In this document: in pieces, positions 1 to 7,179 of the stretch
How positions within the stretch are numbered: position 1 is the first letter of the stretch
Layout: each line of letters starts with the position of its first letter
Assembly (NCBI GenBank): GCA_049684495.1
Contig: JBAVFZ010000179.1
Location: 1 to 14,859, forward strand
Direction of reading: 5' to 3'
DNA from: JAFGKK01 sp049684495
GTDB taxonomy: Bacteria; Chloroflexota; Anaerolineae; Anaerolineales; RBG-16-64-43
Length of the DNA: 14,859 nt
The notes under the pieces: model-generated
What the model saw: the letters and a program-made list of their open reading frames with translations, nothing else
Database searches by the model: none
Told to the model about the DNA's origin: nothing
Translations under genes and position numbers: made by a program

Positions 1-1685
1 GTCTGTCCATGGTGGACATCTCGAATAACAGCGCCACCGACGTCGGCGGTGGCGTGTTTTTCCAGGGCGTCGGGGCGTCCATCCTCCGCCTCGAGGATTG
101 CAACGTGTCCGGCAACGAGAGTTCCCAGGGCGGCGGTGTGTATACGCAGAGCGGATCGATCATGCTCGGCCCGGGCAACACGCTGTTCGACAACCGGGCG
201 GATTCCGGCGGCGGAGGGGTCTACATCAACGGCGGCTGGATGGAGGTGCGGGGATCGGACATCGGCGAGGTTGGACACGGGAACGATCCGGATGCGGACG
301 ACAATGGCTTCGGCGCCGGCGGCGGCATCTACAACCACGGCGGCGACCTTCTGATTTTTTCCTCCCGCGTCAACGGCAATGCCGGGTCGGGGGTTTACAG
401 CCTGGGGGGAAACGTGCAGATGACCGTCTCGGATGCGGCCGACAACGGCTGGCACGGCGTGGAGATGAGCGCCGACGGCGCCGCAATGAGCTTCGAAGCC
501 CACGAAAGCTTGTTCCGGCACAACGCCATGAACGGAGTCTACGGGGAGAACGTCGATATGCTCATCGTGGATTCCGTGTTCTGGGAAAACGGCGCACAGG
601 GCTTGCGGATGGAGGGCGGCCAGCTCTCCTTCTGGCGGAACACTGTACGGGAAAACCGCAGCAACGGGATGTATCTCAATCTTGTATCCCAAGCGGATAT
701 CAAGCAAACGGCGATTTGGGGGAATACCGCCTCCGGAGCGGGAGGAGGGCTGTTAATCACCGGCGATCCCGGCGGCACCTATGCCTTCGAAAACGTGACC
801 ATCCACGGCAACTCCGGCACCACCGGCGGCGGCCTGGAACTGCAGGCCGGGACGGCGAACCTTAACAACGTGACCGTCACCCAGAACACCGCCCGGGGAG
901 GCGACGGCGGCGGGATCCACAGCGCCGGCATGGTGAATTTCGGCAACAGCATCATCGAGGATAACCCCGGCGGCAACTGCAGCGGCGCGCTCACCTCGCT
1001 CGGATACAATATCGACGACTCCACCACCTGCCCGCTATATACCCTGGGCGACCAGACCAACACGGCCGTCACCCTCGGTCCGCTACAGCACAACGGCGGA
1101 CCCACGTTCACCCGCGCGATCACCTTCCCCGGGGCGGCGTTCGACGCCGGCAACGACGCGACTTGCGCGGCGGTCGATCAGCGCGACGTGCCCCGGCCGC
1201 AGGCGATGCACTGCGACGTGGGTGCGTTCGAGCTCGAAGCGCGTGGAAAATCCGAATCGGCGACAAACACTCCGACCCTGGAGATCACCCCAACTCCGAC
1301 CCCGACCCCGGCGTCCATCGTTTTCGACCCGGTCGAATTCGACACCGACAAGGTCTTCCAGGGCGGGAAAACCTGCTCTCCGATGTCCCTCACCGTTAAG
1401 GTGCGGGTCACTCCGGCCGATCTGGTCCATTCCCTTGCGCTGTATTTCCGGGTCGTGGGAAAGGACGGAACCGGGGCTTCCGCTTGGGATGGAGGGTTGA
1501 AAATGGAGCGGCTGGGGAACGGCTGGTACCAACTCGCACTTTCCGGCAACGACCTGCCGAAAATAACAGCCGGGCAGGCCGAAACATGGTTGGACATTCA
1601 AATCGTCGCCAACGACTCAAACTACCTGCCGATCGCCCGGAGCGCGGTATTCCGGCAGGTAACCCTGCAACGGTGTTTTAACTAA
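1..1685 (+). CDS. Secreted right-handed beta-helix protein with choice-of-anchor-Q-like region (5' partial)
   Basis: The reading frame is open from the left edge (first full codon at 3), so the true start, and any signal peptide, lies outside the window. The first ~310 visible residues are Gly/Asn-rich turns that recur roughly every 20-30 residues (GGGVFFQG, GGGVYTQ, GGGGVYING, GGGIYNHGG, GGGLLITG, GGGIHSAG). This is the pattern of parallel beta-helix or polymorphic outer-membrane-like repeats. A segment ending in DQRDVPRP...CDVGAFELE, about residues 310-410, matches the end of choice-of-anchor Q type domains. A Thr/Pro linker (about residues 417-437) follows, then a beta-sandwich-like domain of ~120 residues that begins with IVFDPVEF and has Cys near both ends. 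Family knowledge: such proteins are exported and surface-bound, with adhesive or polysaccharide-binding roles. The ligand is unknown. The next gene (ldh) has its own promoter, so the two are probably not functionally linked. Confidence 0.8.
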   Translation, partial: LSMVDISNNSATDVGGGVFFQGVGASILRLEDCNVSGNESSQGGGVYTQSGSIMLGPGNTLFDNRADSGGGGVYINGGWMEVRGSDIGEVGHGNDPDADDNGFGAGGGIYNHGGDLLIFSSRVNGNAGSGVYSLGGNVQMTVSDAADNGWHGVEMSADGAAMSFEAHESLFRHNAMNGVYGENVDMLIVDSVFWENGAQGLRMEGGQLSFWRNTVRENRSNGMYLNLVSQADIKQTAIWGNTASGAGGGLLITGDPGGTYAFENVTIHGNSGTTGGGLELQAGTANLNNVTVTQNTARGGDGGGIHSAGMVNFGNSIIEDNPGGNCSGALTSLGYNIDDSTTCPLYTLGDQTNTAVTLGPLQHNGGPTFTRAITFPGAAFDAGNDATCAAVDQRDVPRPQAMHCDVGAFELEARGKSESATNTPTLEITPTPTPTPASIVFDPVEFDTDKVFQGGKTCSPMSLTVKVRVTPADLVHSLALYFRVVGKDGTGASAWDGGLKMERLGNGWYQLALSGNDLPKITAGQAETWLDIQIVANDSNYLPIARSAVFRQVTLQRCFN

Positions 1686-1724
1686 ATCGCGAATCCTGTT
1701 AAAAGTTCGTCCACGTTGCATGAG

Positions 1725-1767
1725 GAAGGCTTCCGCTGATTTTTCACGGCGGGGGCCTTCATCTTTT
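1725..1767 (+). terminator. Probable rho-independent terminator after the beta-helix gene
   Basis: Outer stem GAAGGC (1725-1730) pairs with GCCTTC (1755-1760). An inner stem CCGCTG pairs with CA...GCGG across a short bulge and a T-rich loop. The T-rich run ATCTTTT follows at 1761-1767. It lies 40 bases past the beta-helix stop codon and before the ldh promoter, which is where a terminator would be expected. The call comes from visual pairing only. Confidence 0.5.
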
Positions 1768-1798
1768 CTCCGGCCGCCAATTCTCCGGATACATGTAC

Positions 1799-1804
1799 TA
1801 TAAT
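1799..1804 (+). promoter_or_regulatory. -10 promoter element (TATAAT) of ldh
   Basis: A perfect TATAAT sits 39 bases before the ldh ATG. No good -35 hexamer is visible 16-18 bases upstream; the best is GCCAAT-like at 1776-1781. If it is used, the promoter may rely on an activator or other contacts. Transcription would begin near 1811, inside the palindrome at 1809-1820. Confidence 0.5.
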
Positions 1805-1808
1805 CACA

Positions 1809-1820
1809 CCGGTCAACCGG
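1809..1820. promoter_or_regulatory. Short palindrome at the expected ldh transcription start (possible operator)
   Basis: CCGGT-CA-ACCGG is a 5-bp inverted repeat with a 2-base centre, 4 bases after the TATAAT and 10 bases before the AAGGA ribosome site. Its position fits an operator or a 5' mRNA hairpin. It does not resemble the Rex operator that often controls ldh. It could also be chance in GC-rich DNA. Confidence 0.3.
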
Positions 1821-1842
1821 AGTAAATCGAAAGGACGGCGCC

Positions 1843-2781
1843 ATGAAAATCGGAATCATCGGAAGCGGAGTGGTCGGGGCGACCGCCGCGTATGCGATGG
1901 TCATGCGCGGGGTGGGACGCGAGATCGTCCTGGTGGATAAGAACGCCCCGCGCGCTCAGGCCGAGGCGGATGACATCCTGCATGCGGTTCCCTTTGCGCA
2001 TCCATTGCAGGTGCGCGCCGGAGATTATCCGGATCTGGCAGGCTGCCGGATCGTGGTCATCACCGCCGGCACCGCCCAGAAACCGGGCGAAACACGGATG
2101 GATCTTCTCGCGCGCAATGCCGCGATCGTCTCCGAAATCGTCCCGAACGTTTTGAAGAATGCTCCCGACACGGTGCTCCTGATGGTGTCCAACCCCGTGG
2201 ATGTGATGACGCATGTGGCGGCCAAATCCGCCGCGGCCTTCGGCATTCCCTCCACCCGGGTGCTCGGTTCCGGCACCACACTCGATACCGCGCGCTTCCG
2301 GTCGCTGCTGGGCCGGGAACTGGGTGTGGACCCCCAGCATGTTCATGCTTACGTCGTCGGCGAGCACGGGGATTCCGAAGTGCTCACCTGGTCGATCGCG
2401 ACCGTCGGCGGCCTCCCGGTCGGGGAATACTGCTGCCGGCGCAAACCCTGCCGCGAGTGCGAAGAGCACGACCGGGTCGACGAGGCGGTGCGCCGGGCGG
2501 CCTACCATATCATCGAAGGCAAAGGCGCAACCTATTACGGGATCGGCAGCGCGCTGGCGCGCATCTGCGAGGTGATCCTGCGAGACCAGCGTTCGATCTT
2601 GACCGTCTGCACGCCGACCCCGAACGTGGCCGGTGTCGAGGATGTGACGGTTTCCCTGCCGCATTTGATCGGAGGCGACGGCGTGCTCGATTCGTTCCCG
2701 ATGTCGCTTAACGCGGACGAAGAAAAGCTGTTGAACCATTCGGCCGCCATCGTCCGCGACGCCATCCAAAGCCTTGGATGA
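1843..2781 (+). CDS. ldh: L-lactate dehydrogenase
   Basis: Interconverts pyruvate + NADH and L-lactate + NAD+ in the cytoplasm, the usual fermentative NADH sink. The protein has 312 residues, normal length. The Rossmann motif GSGVVG is at residues 7-12 and the NAD-ribose Asp at D32. Specificity residue Q79 (Gln102 in the classical numbering) marks lactate rather than malate dehydrogenase. R85 (Arg109), N117 (Asn140), D148 (Asp168), R151 (Arg171), catalytic H175 (His195) and T230 (Thr246) are all present. R153 and H168 correspond to Arg173 and His188, the fructose-1,6-bisphosphate site of allosteric bacterial enzymes, so activation by that sugar phosphate is plausible. An unusual cysteine group, C197-C198-x4-C-x2-C206, lies in the loop after the active-site His. 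The start is fixed by AAGGA at 1831-1835 with a 7-base spacer. Confidence 0.93.
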   Translation: MKIGIIGSGVVGATAAYAMVMRGVGREIVLVDKNAPRAQAEADDILHAVPFAHPLQVRAGDYPDLAGCRIVVITAGTAQKPGETRMDLLARNAAIVSEIVPNVLKNAPDTVLLMVSNPVDVMTHVAAKSAAAFGIPSTRVLGSGTTLDTARFRSLLGRELGVDPQHVHAYVVGEHGDSEVLTWSIATVGGLPVGEYCCRRKPCRECEEHDRVDEAVRRAAYHIIEGKGATYYGIGSALARICEVILRDQRSILTVCTPTPNVAGVEDVTVSLPHLIGGDGVLDSFPMSLNADEEKLLNHSAAIVRDAIQSLG

Positions 2782-2839
2782 ACATAGTCGCCATTCCGCG
2801 GACGCAATCCTTTATCCCCCTGGAGATAATCCCACCCTC

Positions 2840-3388
2840 ATGCCGGAAATCCCCGTTGTGCCGTCGCCGACCTCAAACCGGTTGAACCATCTTCTCGCGC
2901 TGGATGCGCGCTGGTCCGCAAAGCTGAACCTCTCGCAGCGTATCGGCGTGTTGCGGAACCTGTTGCGGTTCCTCGCGCACTCCGGGGATTCGTGGTTCAT
3001 GATCCCGGTGATGGGATTGATCTGGCTGGCGGGGGATGGAACGTGGAAATGGCGGATGCTGGTGATGTTCGTCGCGGTGTGCATCACCGCGCTGACGGCG
3101 GTCGGGCTCAAGCGGCTGATCGGCCGCAGCCGCCCGGCGGGCGATTGGGGATTGATCTACCGCTCGACCGATCCGCACTCCTTCCCTTCGGGCCACGCCG
3201 CGCGGATGGTGATGCTGGCGGTCCTGACGCTCGCGCTCGGTCCGTGGTGGCTGGCGCTGGTCTTCTTCCTGTGGGGGCCGCTGGTGATGTTCGCGCGGGT
3301 GGCGATGGGCGTGCATTATCTGTCCGACGTGATCGGCGGGACGGTGTTGGGATTGGCGTTCGGGGTTGTGTTTGTGCTGATCCTATGA
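2840..3388 (+). CDS. PAP2-family membrane phosphatase
   Basis: Small integral membrane phosphatase of the PAP2 (phosphatidic acid phosphatase type 2 / undecaprenyl-pyrophosphate phosphatase) superfamily. All three family motifs are visible: K91-x6-RP (KRLIGRSRP), PSGH at residues 116-119, and R153-x5-H159-x3-D163 with A in place of the usual leading S. Hydrophobic segments lie at about residues 52-65, 72-90, 124-150 and 164-182. Substrate cannot be read from sequence: a lipid phosphate or undecaprenyl pyrophosphate are the main options. At 182 residues it is in the usual range. The ATG at 2840 is preferred, with GGAG at 2822-2825 somewhat far upstream. A TTG at 2774 would add 22 residues, overlap the end of ldh and lacks a good ribosome site. 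It may be co-transcribed with ldh, 58 bases upstream. Confidence 0.85.
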   Translation: MPEIPVVPSPTSNRLNHLLALDARWSAKLNLSQRIGVLRNLLRFLAHSGDSWFMIPVMGLIWLAGDGTWKWRMLVMFVAVCITALTAVGLKRLIGRSRPAGDWGLIYRSTDPHSFPSGHAARMVMLAVLTLALGPWWLALVFFLWGPLVMFARVAMGVHYLSDVIGGTVLGLAFGVVFVLIL

Positions 3389-3395
3389 ATGGAAC

Positions 3396-3496
3396 GGGCG
3401 CGGCGGCGCCGCGCCCCTACAAAACCATTTCGGGCGGCGTGACGACGCCCCAATAAAATCCATCCCGGGCGATCGTGGATCGCCCAACGAAAAACC
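3396..3496 (+). repeat. Three tandem hairpin modules in the PAP2-mutS2 gap
   Basis: Hairpin 1 (3396-3416) is a perfect 9-bp stem GGGCGCGGC / GCCGCGCCC with loop GGC. Hairpin 2 (3432-3450) has stem GGGCG / CGCCC plus a partly paired interior. Hairpin 3 (3467-3485) is a perfect 8-bp stem GGGCGATC / GATCGCCC with loop GTG. Spacers of 15-16 bases share an A-rich core ending in CCAT: ACAAAACCAT, AATAAAATCCAT and CGAAAAACCAT. Each module is therefore GGGC-stem, CGCCC-stem and AAAA-CCAT, with the stem sequence changing from copy to copy. The third CCAT holds the mutS2 start ATG. The modules could be interspersed repeat units or RNA structural elements. No T run follows, so they are not classic terminators. 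Confidence 0.7.
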
Positions 3497-5872
3497 ATGG
3501 ACGAAAAATCTTTACGGACATTGGAATTGAACCGGGTGCTGGAACGGCTGGCGGAACATGCGTCGTTTTCCGCATCCCGCGAGCGCATTCTGGGTATCCG
3601 CCCCGCGGCGGATTTTGCCGGGGCGCTGCGGCTCCTCGATGAAACCAGCCAGGCGCGGATGCTCCTCGAACGGCACACCGAGATCTCGATCGGCGGCGCG
3701 CGGGATATCCGCCCGGCCGCCGAGGACGCCGCGCGCGGGATCACCCTGCCGGCCGAGACTATGGTCGCCGTCCGCGGCACGCTGCAATCCGCGCGCGCCA
3801 TCCGCCGCGCGCTCGCCCGGATCGCGGACGAGGCGCCCGATCTGAACCGGATCGCTCTGCGGATGGAGGAGGAGAGCGGCCTGATCGACGCCATCGGGCG
3901 CACGATCAACGACGAGGGCGAAGTGCTCGATAGCGCCTCCCCGAAACTCGGCGCGCTGCGGGCCGAGGTGCGCGCGACCCATGACCGGCTGCTGACCCGC
4001 CTCCAGCGCATCCTCTCCGAACACGGCTCGCAGCTCCAGGAACCAATCCTCACCCAGCGCGAGGGCCGCTACGTGGTGCCGCTGCGCGCCGAATTCAAAG
4101 GACGCCTGCGCGGGATTGTCCATGATCAATCCTCCTCCGGCGCGACGCTGTTCATTGAACCGCTCGCCGTCGTCGAACTCGGCAACCGCTGGCGCGAGGC
4201 GATGCTCGAGGAACAGGAGGAGATCCACCGAATCCTGGCCGCGCTTTCGGCGTTGATCGGGGAACAGCGCGAGGCGATCGTCCGGACGGTGGACGCGCTG
4301 GCCGATTTCGATGCGGCCGCGGCGCGCGCCCGGTACGCGTCGGAGCTGAACGCCGTGCGCGCCGAGTTGGTCGAAATCCCCGCCGCGCCGCCGGAGGATT
4401 TCACTCCCCTGCTCTTCCACGCCGCGCGCCATCCGCTCCTGGATCCGGCGACCGTGGTGCCGATCGACGTCGCGCTGCGGCCGGGCGTTCGCGCGCTCGT
4501 GATCACCGGGCCGAACACCGGCGGGAAGACGGTCGCGCTCAAGACCGCCGGGCTGCTGGCGTTGATGACCCAGTGCGGGATGCACATTCCGGCCGAGAAC
4601 GGATCGAAATCGGCGCTCTTTGATTCCATATTCGCCGACATCGGCGACGAACAGTCGATCGAGCAATCGCTTTCGACCTTTTCGGCGCACGTCGGGCAAA
4701 TCATCCGCATCCTTTCCGCCGCCACGCCCCAATCGCTCGTGATCCTCGATGAGTTGGGCGCAGGCACCGATCCGCAGGAGGGGTCGGGGCTGGCGCGGGC
4801 GATCCTCTCCGAACTCCTGCGGCGCGGGATCCCGACCCTCGTCGCGACGCACTATCCGGAATTGAAAGCCTTCGCCTATAACACGCCGGGCGCGGAAAAT
4901 GCCTGCATGGAATTCGACCTGCGCACCCTGCGCCCGACCTACCGGCTGGTGCTTGGGCTCCCGGGGCGCTCGAACGCGCTCGCGATCGCCAAGCGGCTTG
5001 GCCTGCCGGAGGAGATCCTCGCGGAAGCCCGTTCGATGGTCGATGCGGGCGATCTCGAGGCCGACCGGCTGCTGGAAAAGATTCAGCGCGAGCATGAAAC
5101 GGCGCGCCGCGAACGGGCTGACGCCGAAAAACTGAACAGCCGCGCGCTGCAGCGCGAACGGACCCTCGCCCACCGGCTGGGCGGGATCGAGGAGGAACGC
5201 AACCGCATCCTCGAAGAAAGCCGCGCCCAGGCGGAACGCGAGCTCGAAGGATTGCTCGGTGAATTGCGGGAGCTCCGCCGCCGGGCGGGCCACGCCGCCG
5301 CGCCGGAACTGCAGAAGATCGCCGCCGAAGCGCGCGCGCTGGAAGACCGGATCGAACGCAACGCGAAGACCGCCGGCGCCGAACTTCCCCCCGCCGCGCC
5401 TGTGCGCGAGGCGCGGATCGGGGATACCGTCCGCATGAAGGGGCTCGGCGTTTCGGGGAAGATCACCGGCCGCGAAGGCGACGCCTACGAGCTCCAGCTG
5501 GGCGCGCTGCGCATCCGCGCCGACCGCGGAGATTTCATCCTGCCCGAGGACGCCCCCGCGCCGGAAAAGACGGCCCCCGTTGCGAAAGTATCGCCGCCGG
5601 TTATGGCGCGGTCCGCCAAACCCGGCCCGGGGCTGGAACTCGATATGCGCGGGATGATGGTCGAAGAGGGATTGATCGAACTGGACCGCTACATCGACTC
5701 GGCGGTGGTGGCCGGCCTGCCCTGGGTGCGGATCATCCACGGGAAGGGGTCGGGGAAATTGCGCAGTGCGGTGCGCGAGGCGCTGCGCAAACATCCGCAG
5801 GTGGCGGCGGTGGAGACCGGCGGGGAAATCGAAGGCGGCGAGGGCGTGACAATCGCGCGCCTGGAAACCTGA
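3497..5872 (+). CDS. mutS2: MutS2 family protein: ATPase with C-terminal Smr domain
   Basis: Homolog of MutS that lacks the mismatch-binding N-terminal domain. Known members suppress homologous recombination or act on collided ribosomes. The protein has 791 residues, full length for the family. The N-terminal start (DEKSLRTLELNRVLERLAEHA) is typical. Walker A GPNTGGKT is at residues 338-345, followed by the DIGDEQS signature, Walker B LVILDELGAGTDP around D418-E419, and the ATHYPELK switch. A charged coiled-coil stretch runs over roughly residues 515-630. The Smr nuclease-like domain fills the C-terminus: LDMRG at about 715-719 (L-D-x-R-G form) and HGKGSGKLR from H748. The start codon lies in a repeat-module end (CCATGG) and no Shine-Dalgarno sequence precedes it, so translation may be weak or leaderless-like. 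Its long antisense frame is a composition shadow. Confidence 0.95.
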   Translation: MDEKSLRTLELNRVLERLAEHASFSASRERILGIRPAADFAGALRLLDETSQARMLLERHTEISIGGARDIRPAAEDAARGITLPAETMVAVRGTLQSARAIRRALARIADEAPDLNRIALRMEEESGLIDAIGRTINDEGEVLDSASPKLGALRAEVRATHDRLLTRLQRILSEHGSQLQEPILTQREGRYVVPLRAEFKGRLRGIVHDQSSSGATLFIEPLAVVELGNRWREAMLEEQEEIHRILAALSALIGEQREAIVRTVDALADFDAAAARARYASELNAVRAELVEIPAAPPEDFTPLLFHAARHPLLDPATVVPIDVALRPGVRALVITGPNTGGKTVALKTAGLLALMTQCGMHIPAENGSKSALFDSIFADIGDEQSIEQSLSTFSAHVGQIIRILSAATPQSLVILDELGAGTDPQEGSGLARAILSELLRRGIPTLVATHYPELKAFAYNTPGAENACMEFDLRTLRPTYRLVLGLPGRSNALAIAKRLGLPEEILAEARSMVDAGDLEADRLLEKIQREHETARRERADAEKLNSRALQRERTLAHRLGGIEEERNRILEESRAQAERELEGLLGELRELRRRAGHAAAPELQKIAAEARALEDRIERNAKTAGAELPPAAPVREARIGDTVRMKGLGVSGKITGREGDAYELQLGALRIRADRGDFILPEDAPAPEKTAPVAKVSPPVMARSAKPGPGLELDMRGMMVEEGLIELDRYIDSAVVAGLPWVRIIHGKGSGKLRSAVREALRKHPQVAAVETGGEIEGGEGVTIARLET

Positions 5873-5904
5873 GGCGCATATGGGCGTGATATACTTGCGC
5901 CTCA
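5870..5904 (+). other. Stem-loop overlapping the mutS2 stop codon
   Basis: TGAGGCGCA (5870-5878) pairs perfectly with TGCGCCTCA (5896-5904) around a 17-base loop; the first three bases of the stem are the mutS2 stop codon. AAACC rather than a T run follows, so it is not a standard intrinsic terminator. It may protect or process the mRNA 3' end. A TATACT at 5890-5895 in the loop has no matching -35. Confidence 0.4.
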
Positions 5905-6183
5905 AAACCACATAGATTCATTTTTAAAAAGGTATCTGCTCAGGCCGGGAAAAGCGTACACGGATTACCCCGTTCGCATATACCGCTCACGGGGCGGGCA
6001 CGGAGAAGAGCCGATTACACGGATTCTTAAAAAAATATTCGGTTTTTTTCGGCTCTTTTCGGTGTTTCGGTGTACAAGAAAGAGAAATCAGGCTGAGTAA
6101 ATACTTAAAAAGAAGAATGCGATTCCTCGCCCTTCGCCTCCGGCTCAGGGCTCGGAATGACCTTATAAAAAAGGATACCAATC
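5873..6183. other. 311-base AT-richer gap between mutS2 and trpS
   Basis: There is no coding potential. Contents in order: the stop-codon stem-loop; two ACACGGATT words (from 5957 and 6016); a 9-bp inverted repeat AAGAGCCGA (6006-6014) / TCGGCTCTT (6049-6057) whose interior contains A7 (6029-6035) and T7 (6043-6049); four TTCGG words at 6038, 6048, 6058 and 6066; and the half repeat at 6119-6161. The trpS ribosome site AAGGA follows at 6171-6175. No convincing trpS promoter could be picked, and no T-box antiterminator sequence was found. Confidence 0.5.
6119..6161 (-). repeat. Half copy of the GTCATTCC-ended interspersed repeat
   Basis: Read on the minus strand, this 43-base segment starts GTCATTCCGAG and ends CGAGGAATCGC. 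Aligned by eye to 7785-7825 it shows 38 identities, 3 mismatches and 2 single-base gaps. The other element end (GTCATCCC-like) is not found upstream, so this copy looks truncated. It ends 22 bases before the trpS start codon. Confidence 0.7.
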
Positions 6184-7173
6184 GTGGCAAACAAAAAAGG
6201 ACGTGTCTTCTCCGGCGCCCGGCCGACGGGCCGCCAGCATCTCGGCAACTACCTCGGCGCGGTCAAGAATTACGTCGCGCTGCAGGAGGAATACGACTGC
6301 GTCTACTGCATCGTCGACCTGCACGCGCTGACCACGCTCGAGGATTTCCACCTCCTGCGGGAGAACACCGCCGAGATGGCGCTGGATTGGCTTGCGGCGG
6401 GGATCCGCCCGGAGGAGACAATCCTCTTCGTGCAAAGCCACGTCCCGCAGGTGACCGAGCTGCACACGATCCTTTCCATGTTCACCCCGCTCGGGAAGCT
6501 GACCGACCTGCCGACCTTCAAAGAGAAGGCGCGCATGCATCCGCATAACATCAACTACGGCCTGGTGGGCTACCCGGTGCTGATGGCGGCGGACATCGCG
6601 CTCTACAAGGCCGATGTCGTTCCGGTCGGGATCGACCAGGAGAGCCATCTGGAGTTCACGCGCGAGATCGTGCGTTCGTTCAACTTCAAGACCGGCAAAC
6701 AGGTGCTGGTCGAGCCGCAGATGAAGACGACCAACTACCCCAAGGTGATCGGCACCGACGGGGCGCAGAAGATGAGCAAGAGCCTCAACAACCAGATCGA
6801 GCTGGCGCTGACCGATGCGGAAACCGCGGCCCGGGTGATGACGATGGTCACCGACCCGCAGCGCACGCACCGCACCATCCCCGGCCGCCCGGAAGTGTGC
6901 AACGTGTTCACCCTGCACCACTCGTTCACCCCCGGGGCGGACGTGGAACGGATCGCGGCCGACTGCCGCAGCGCCAGCCTCGGATGCGTCGACGATAAAA
7001 AATGCCTGGCGGCGAACATCAACAGCCACCTGGCTGAATTCCGCCAGCGGCGCGCCGAGCTGGCGAAGAACCCGGATTACGTGTGGGACGTGCTGTCCGA
7101 CGGCGCCAAACGGGCGCGGGTCATCGCGGATAAAACCATGGGAGAAGTCCGGGCGGCGCTGGGGTTGCCGTGA
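6184..7173 (+). CDS. trpS: Tryptophan--tRNA ligase
   Basis: Class I aminoacyl-tRNA synthetase that charges tRNA-Trp. The protein has 329 residues, normal for the bacterial enzyme. The HIGH-type motif appears as GRQHLGN (residues 16-22) and KMSKS is exact at 196-200. The GIDQESHLEFTREI segment is typical of TrpRS. The GTG start has AAGGA 8 bases upstream (6171-6175). In the C-terminal part the cysteines C239, C261, C268 and C274 resemble the [4Fe-4S] motif described for Thermotoga maritima TrpRS (C-x22-C-x6-C-x2-C). Here the spacing is x21, x6, and the position equivalent to the fourth Cys is D271, with a Cys three residues later. The cluster site may be altered or lost. The upstream gap carries repeats rather than a recognisable attenuator. 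Confidence 0.95.
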   Translation: MANKKGRVFSGARPTGRQHLGNYLGAVKNYVALQEEYDCVYCIVDLHALTTLEDFHLLRENTAEMALDWLAAGIRPEETILFVQSHVPQVTELHTILSMFTPLGKLTDLPTFKEKARMHPHNINYGLVGYPVLMAADIALYKADVVPVGIDQESHLEFTREIVRSFNFKTGKQVLVEPQMKTTNYPKVIGTDGAQKMSKSLNNQIELALTDAETAARVMTMVTDPQRTHRTIPGRPEVCNVFTLHHSFTPGADVERIAADCRSASLGCVDDKKCLAANINSHLAEFRQRRAELAKNPDYVWDVLSDGAKRARVIADKTMGEVRAALGLP

Positions 7174-7179
7174 AAAGCG

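Noticed and set aside
1813..2769. 318-residue minus-strand frame opposite ldh
   Set aside because: Low-complexity His/Arg/Gly-rich shadow. ldh has every catalytic residue on the plus strand plus a promoter and ribosome site.
1843..2781. Malate dehydrogenase instead of lactate dehydrogenase
   Set aside because: The substrate-specificity position is Gln (Q79), not Arg, and the FBP-site residues of lactate dehydrogenases are present.
3396..3496. CRISPR-like array
   Set aside because: The repeated hairpins have different sequences and only the spacers share a core, with three units and no cas genes. This is the reverse of CRISPR organisation.
3512..5911. 799-residue open frame antisense to mutS2
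   Set aside because: High GC and codon bias open the reverse frame. The translation is Arg/Gly/His-rich with no domain, while the sense frame is an unmistakable MutS2.
5873..6183. T-box riboswitch or trp attenuator before trpS
   Set aside because: No T-box consensus, no specifier-loop layout and no leader peptide with tandem Trp codons could be found.
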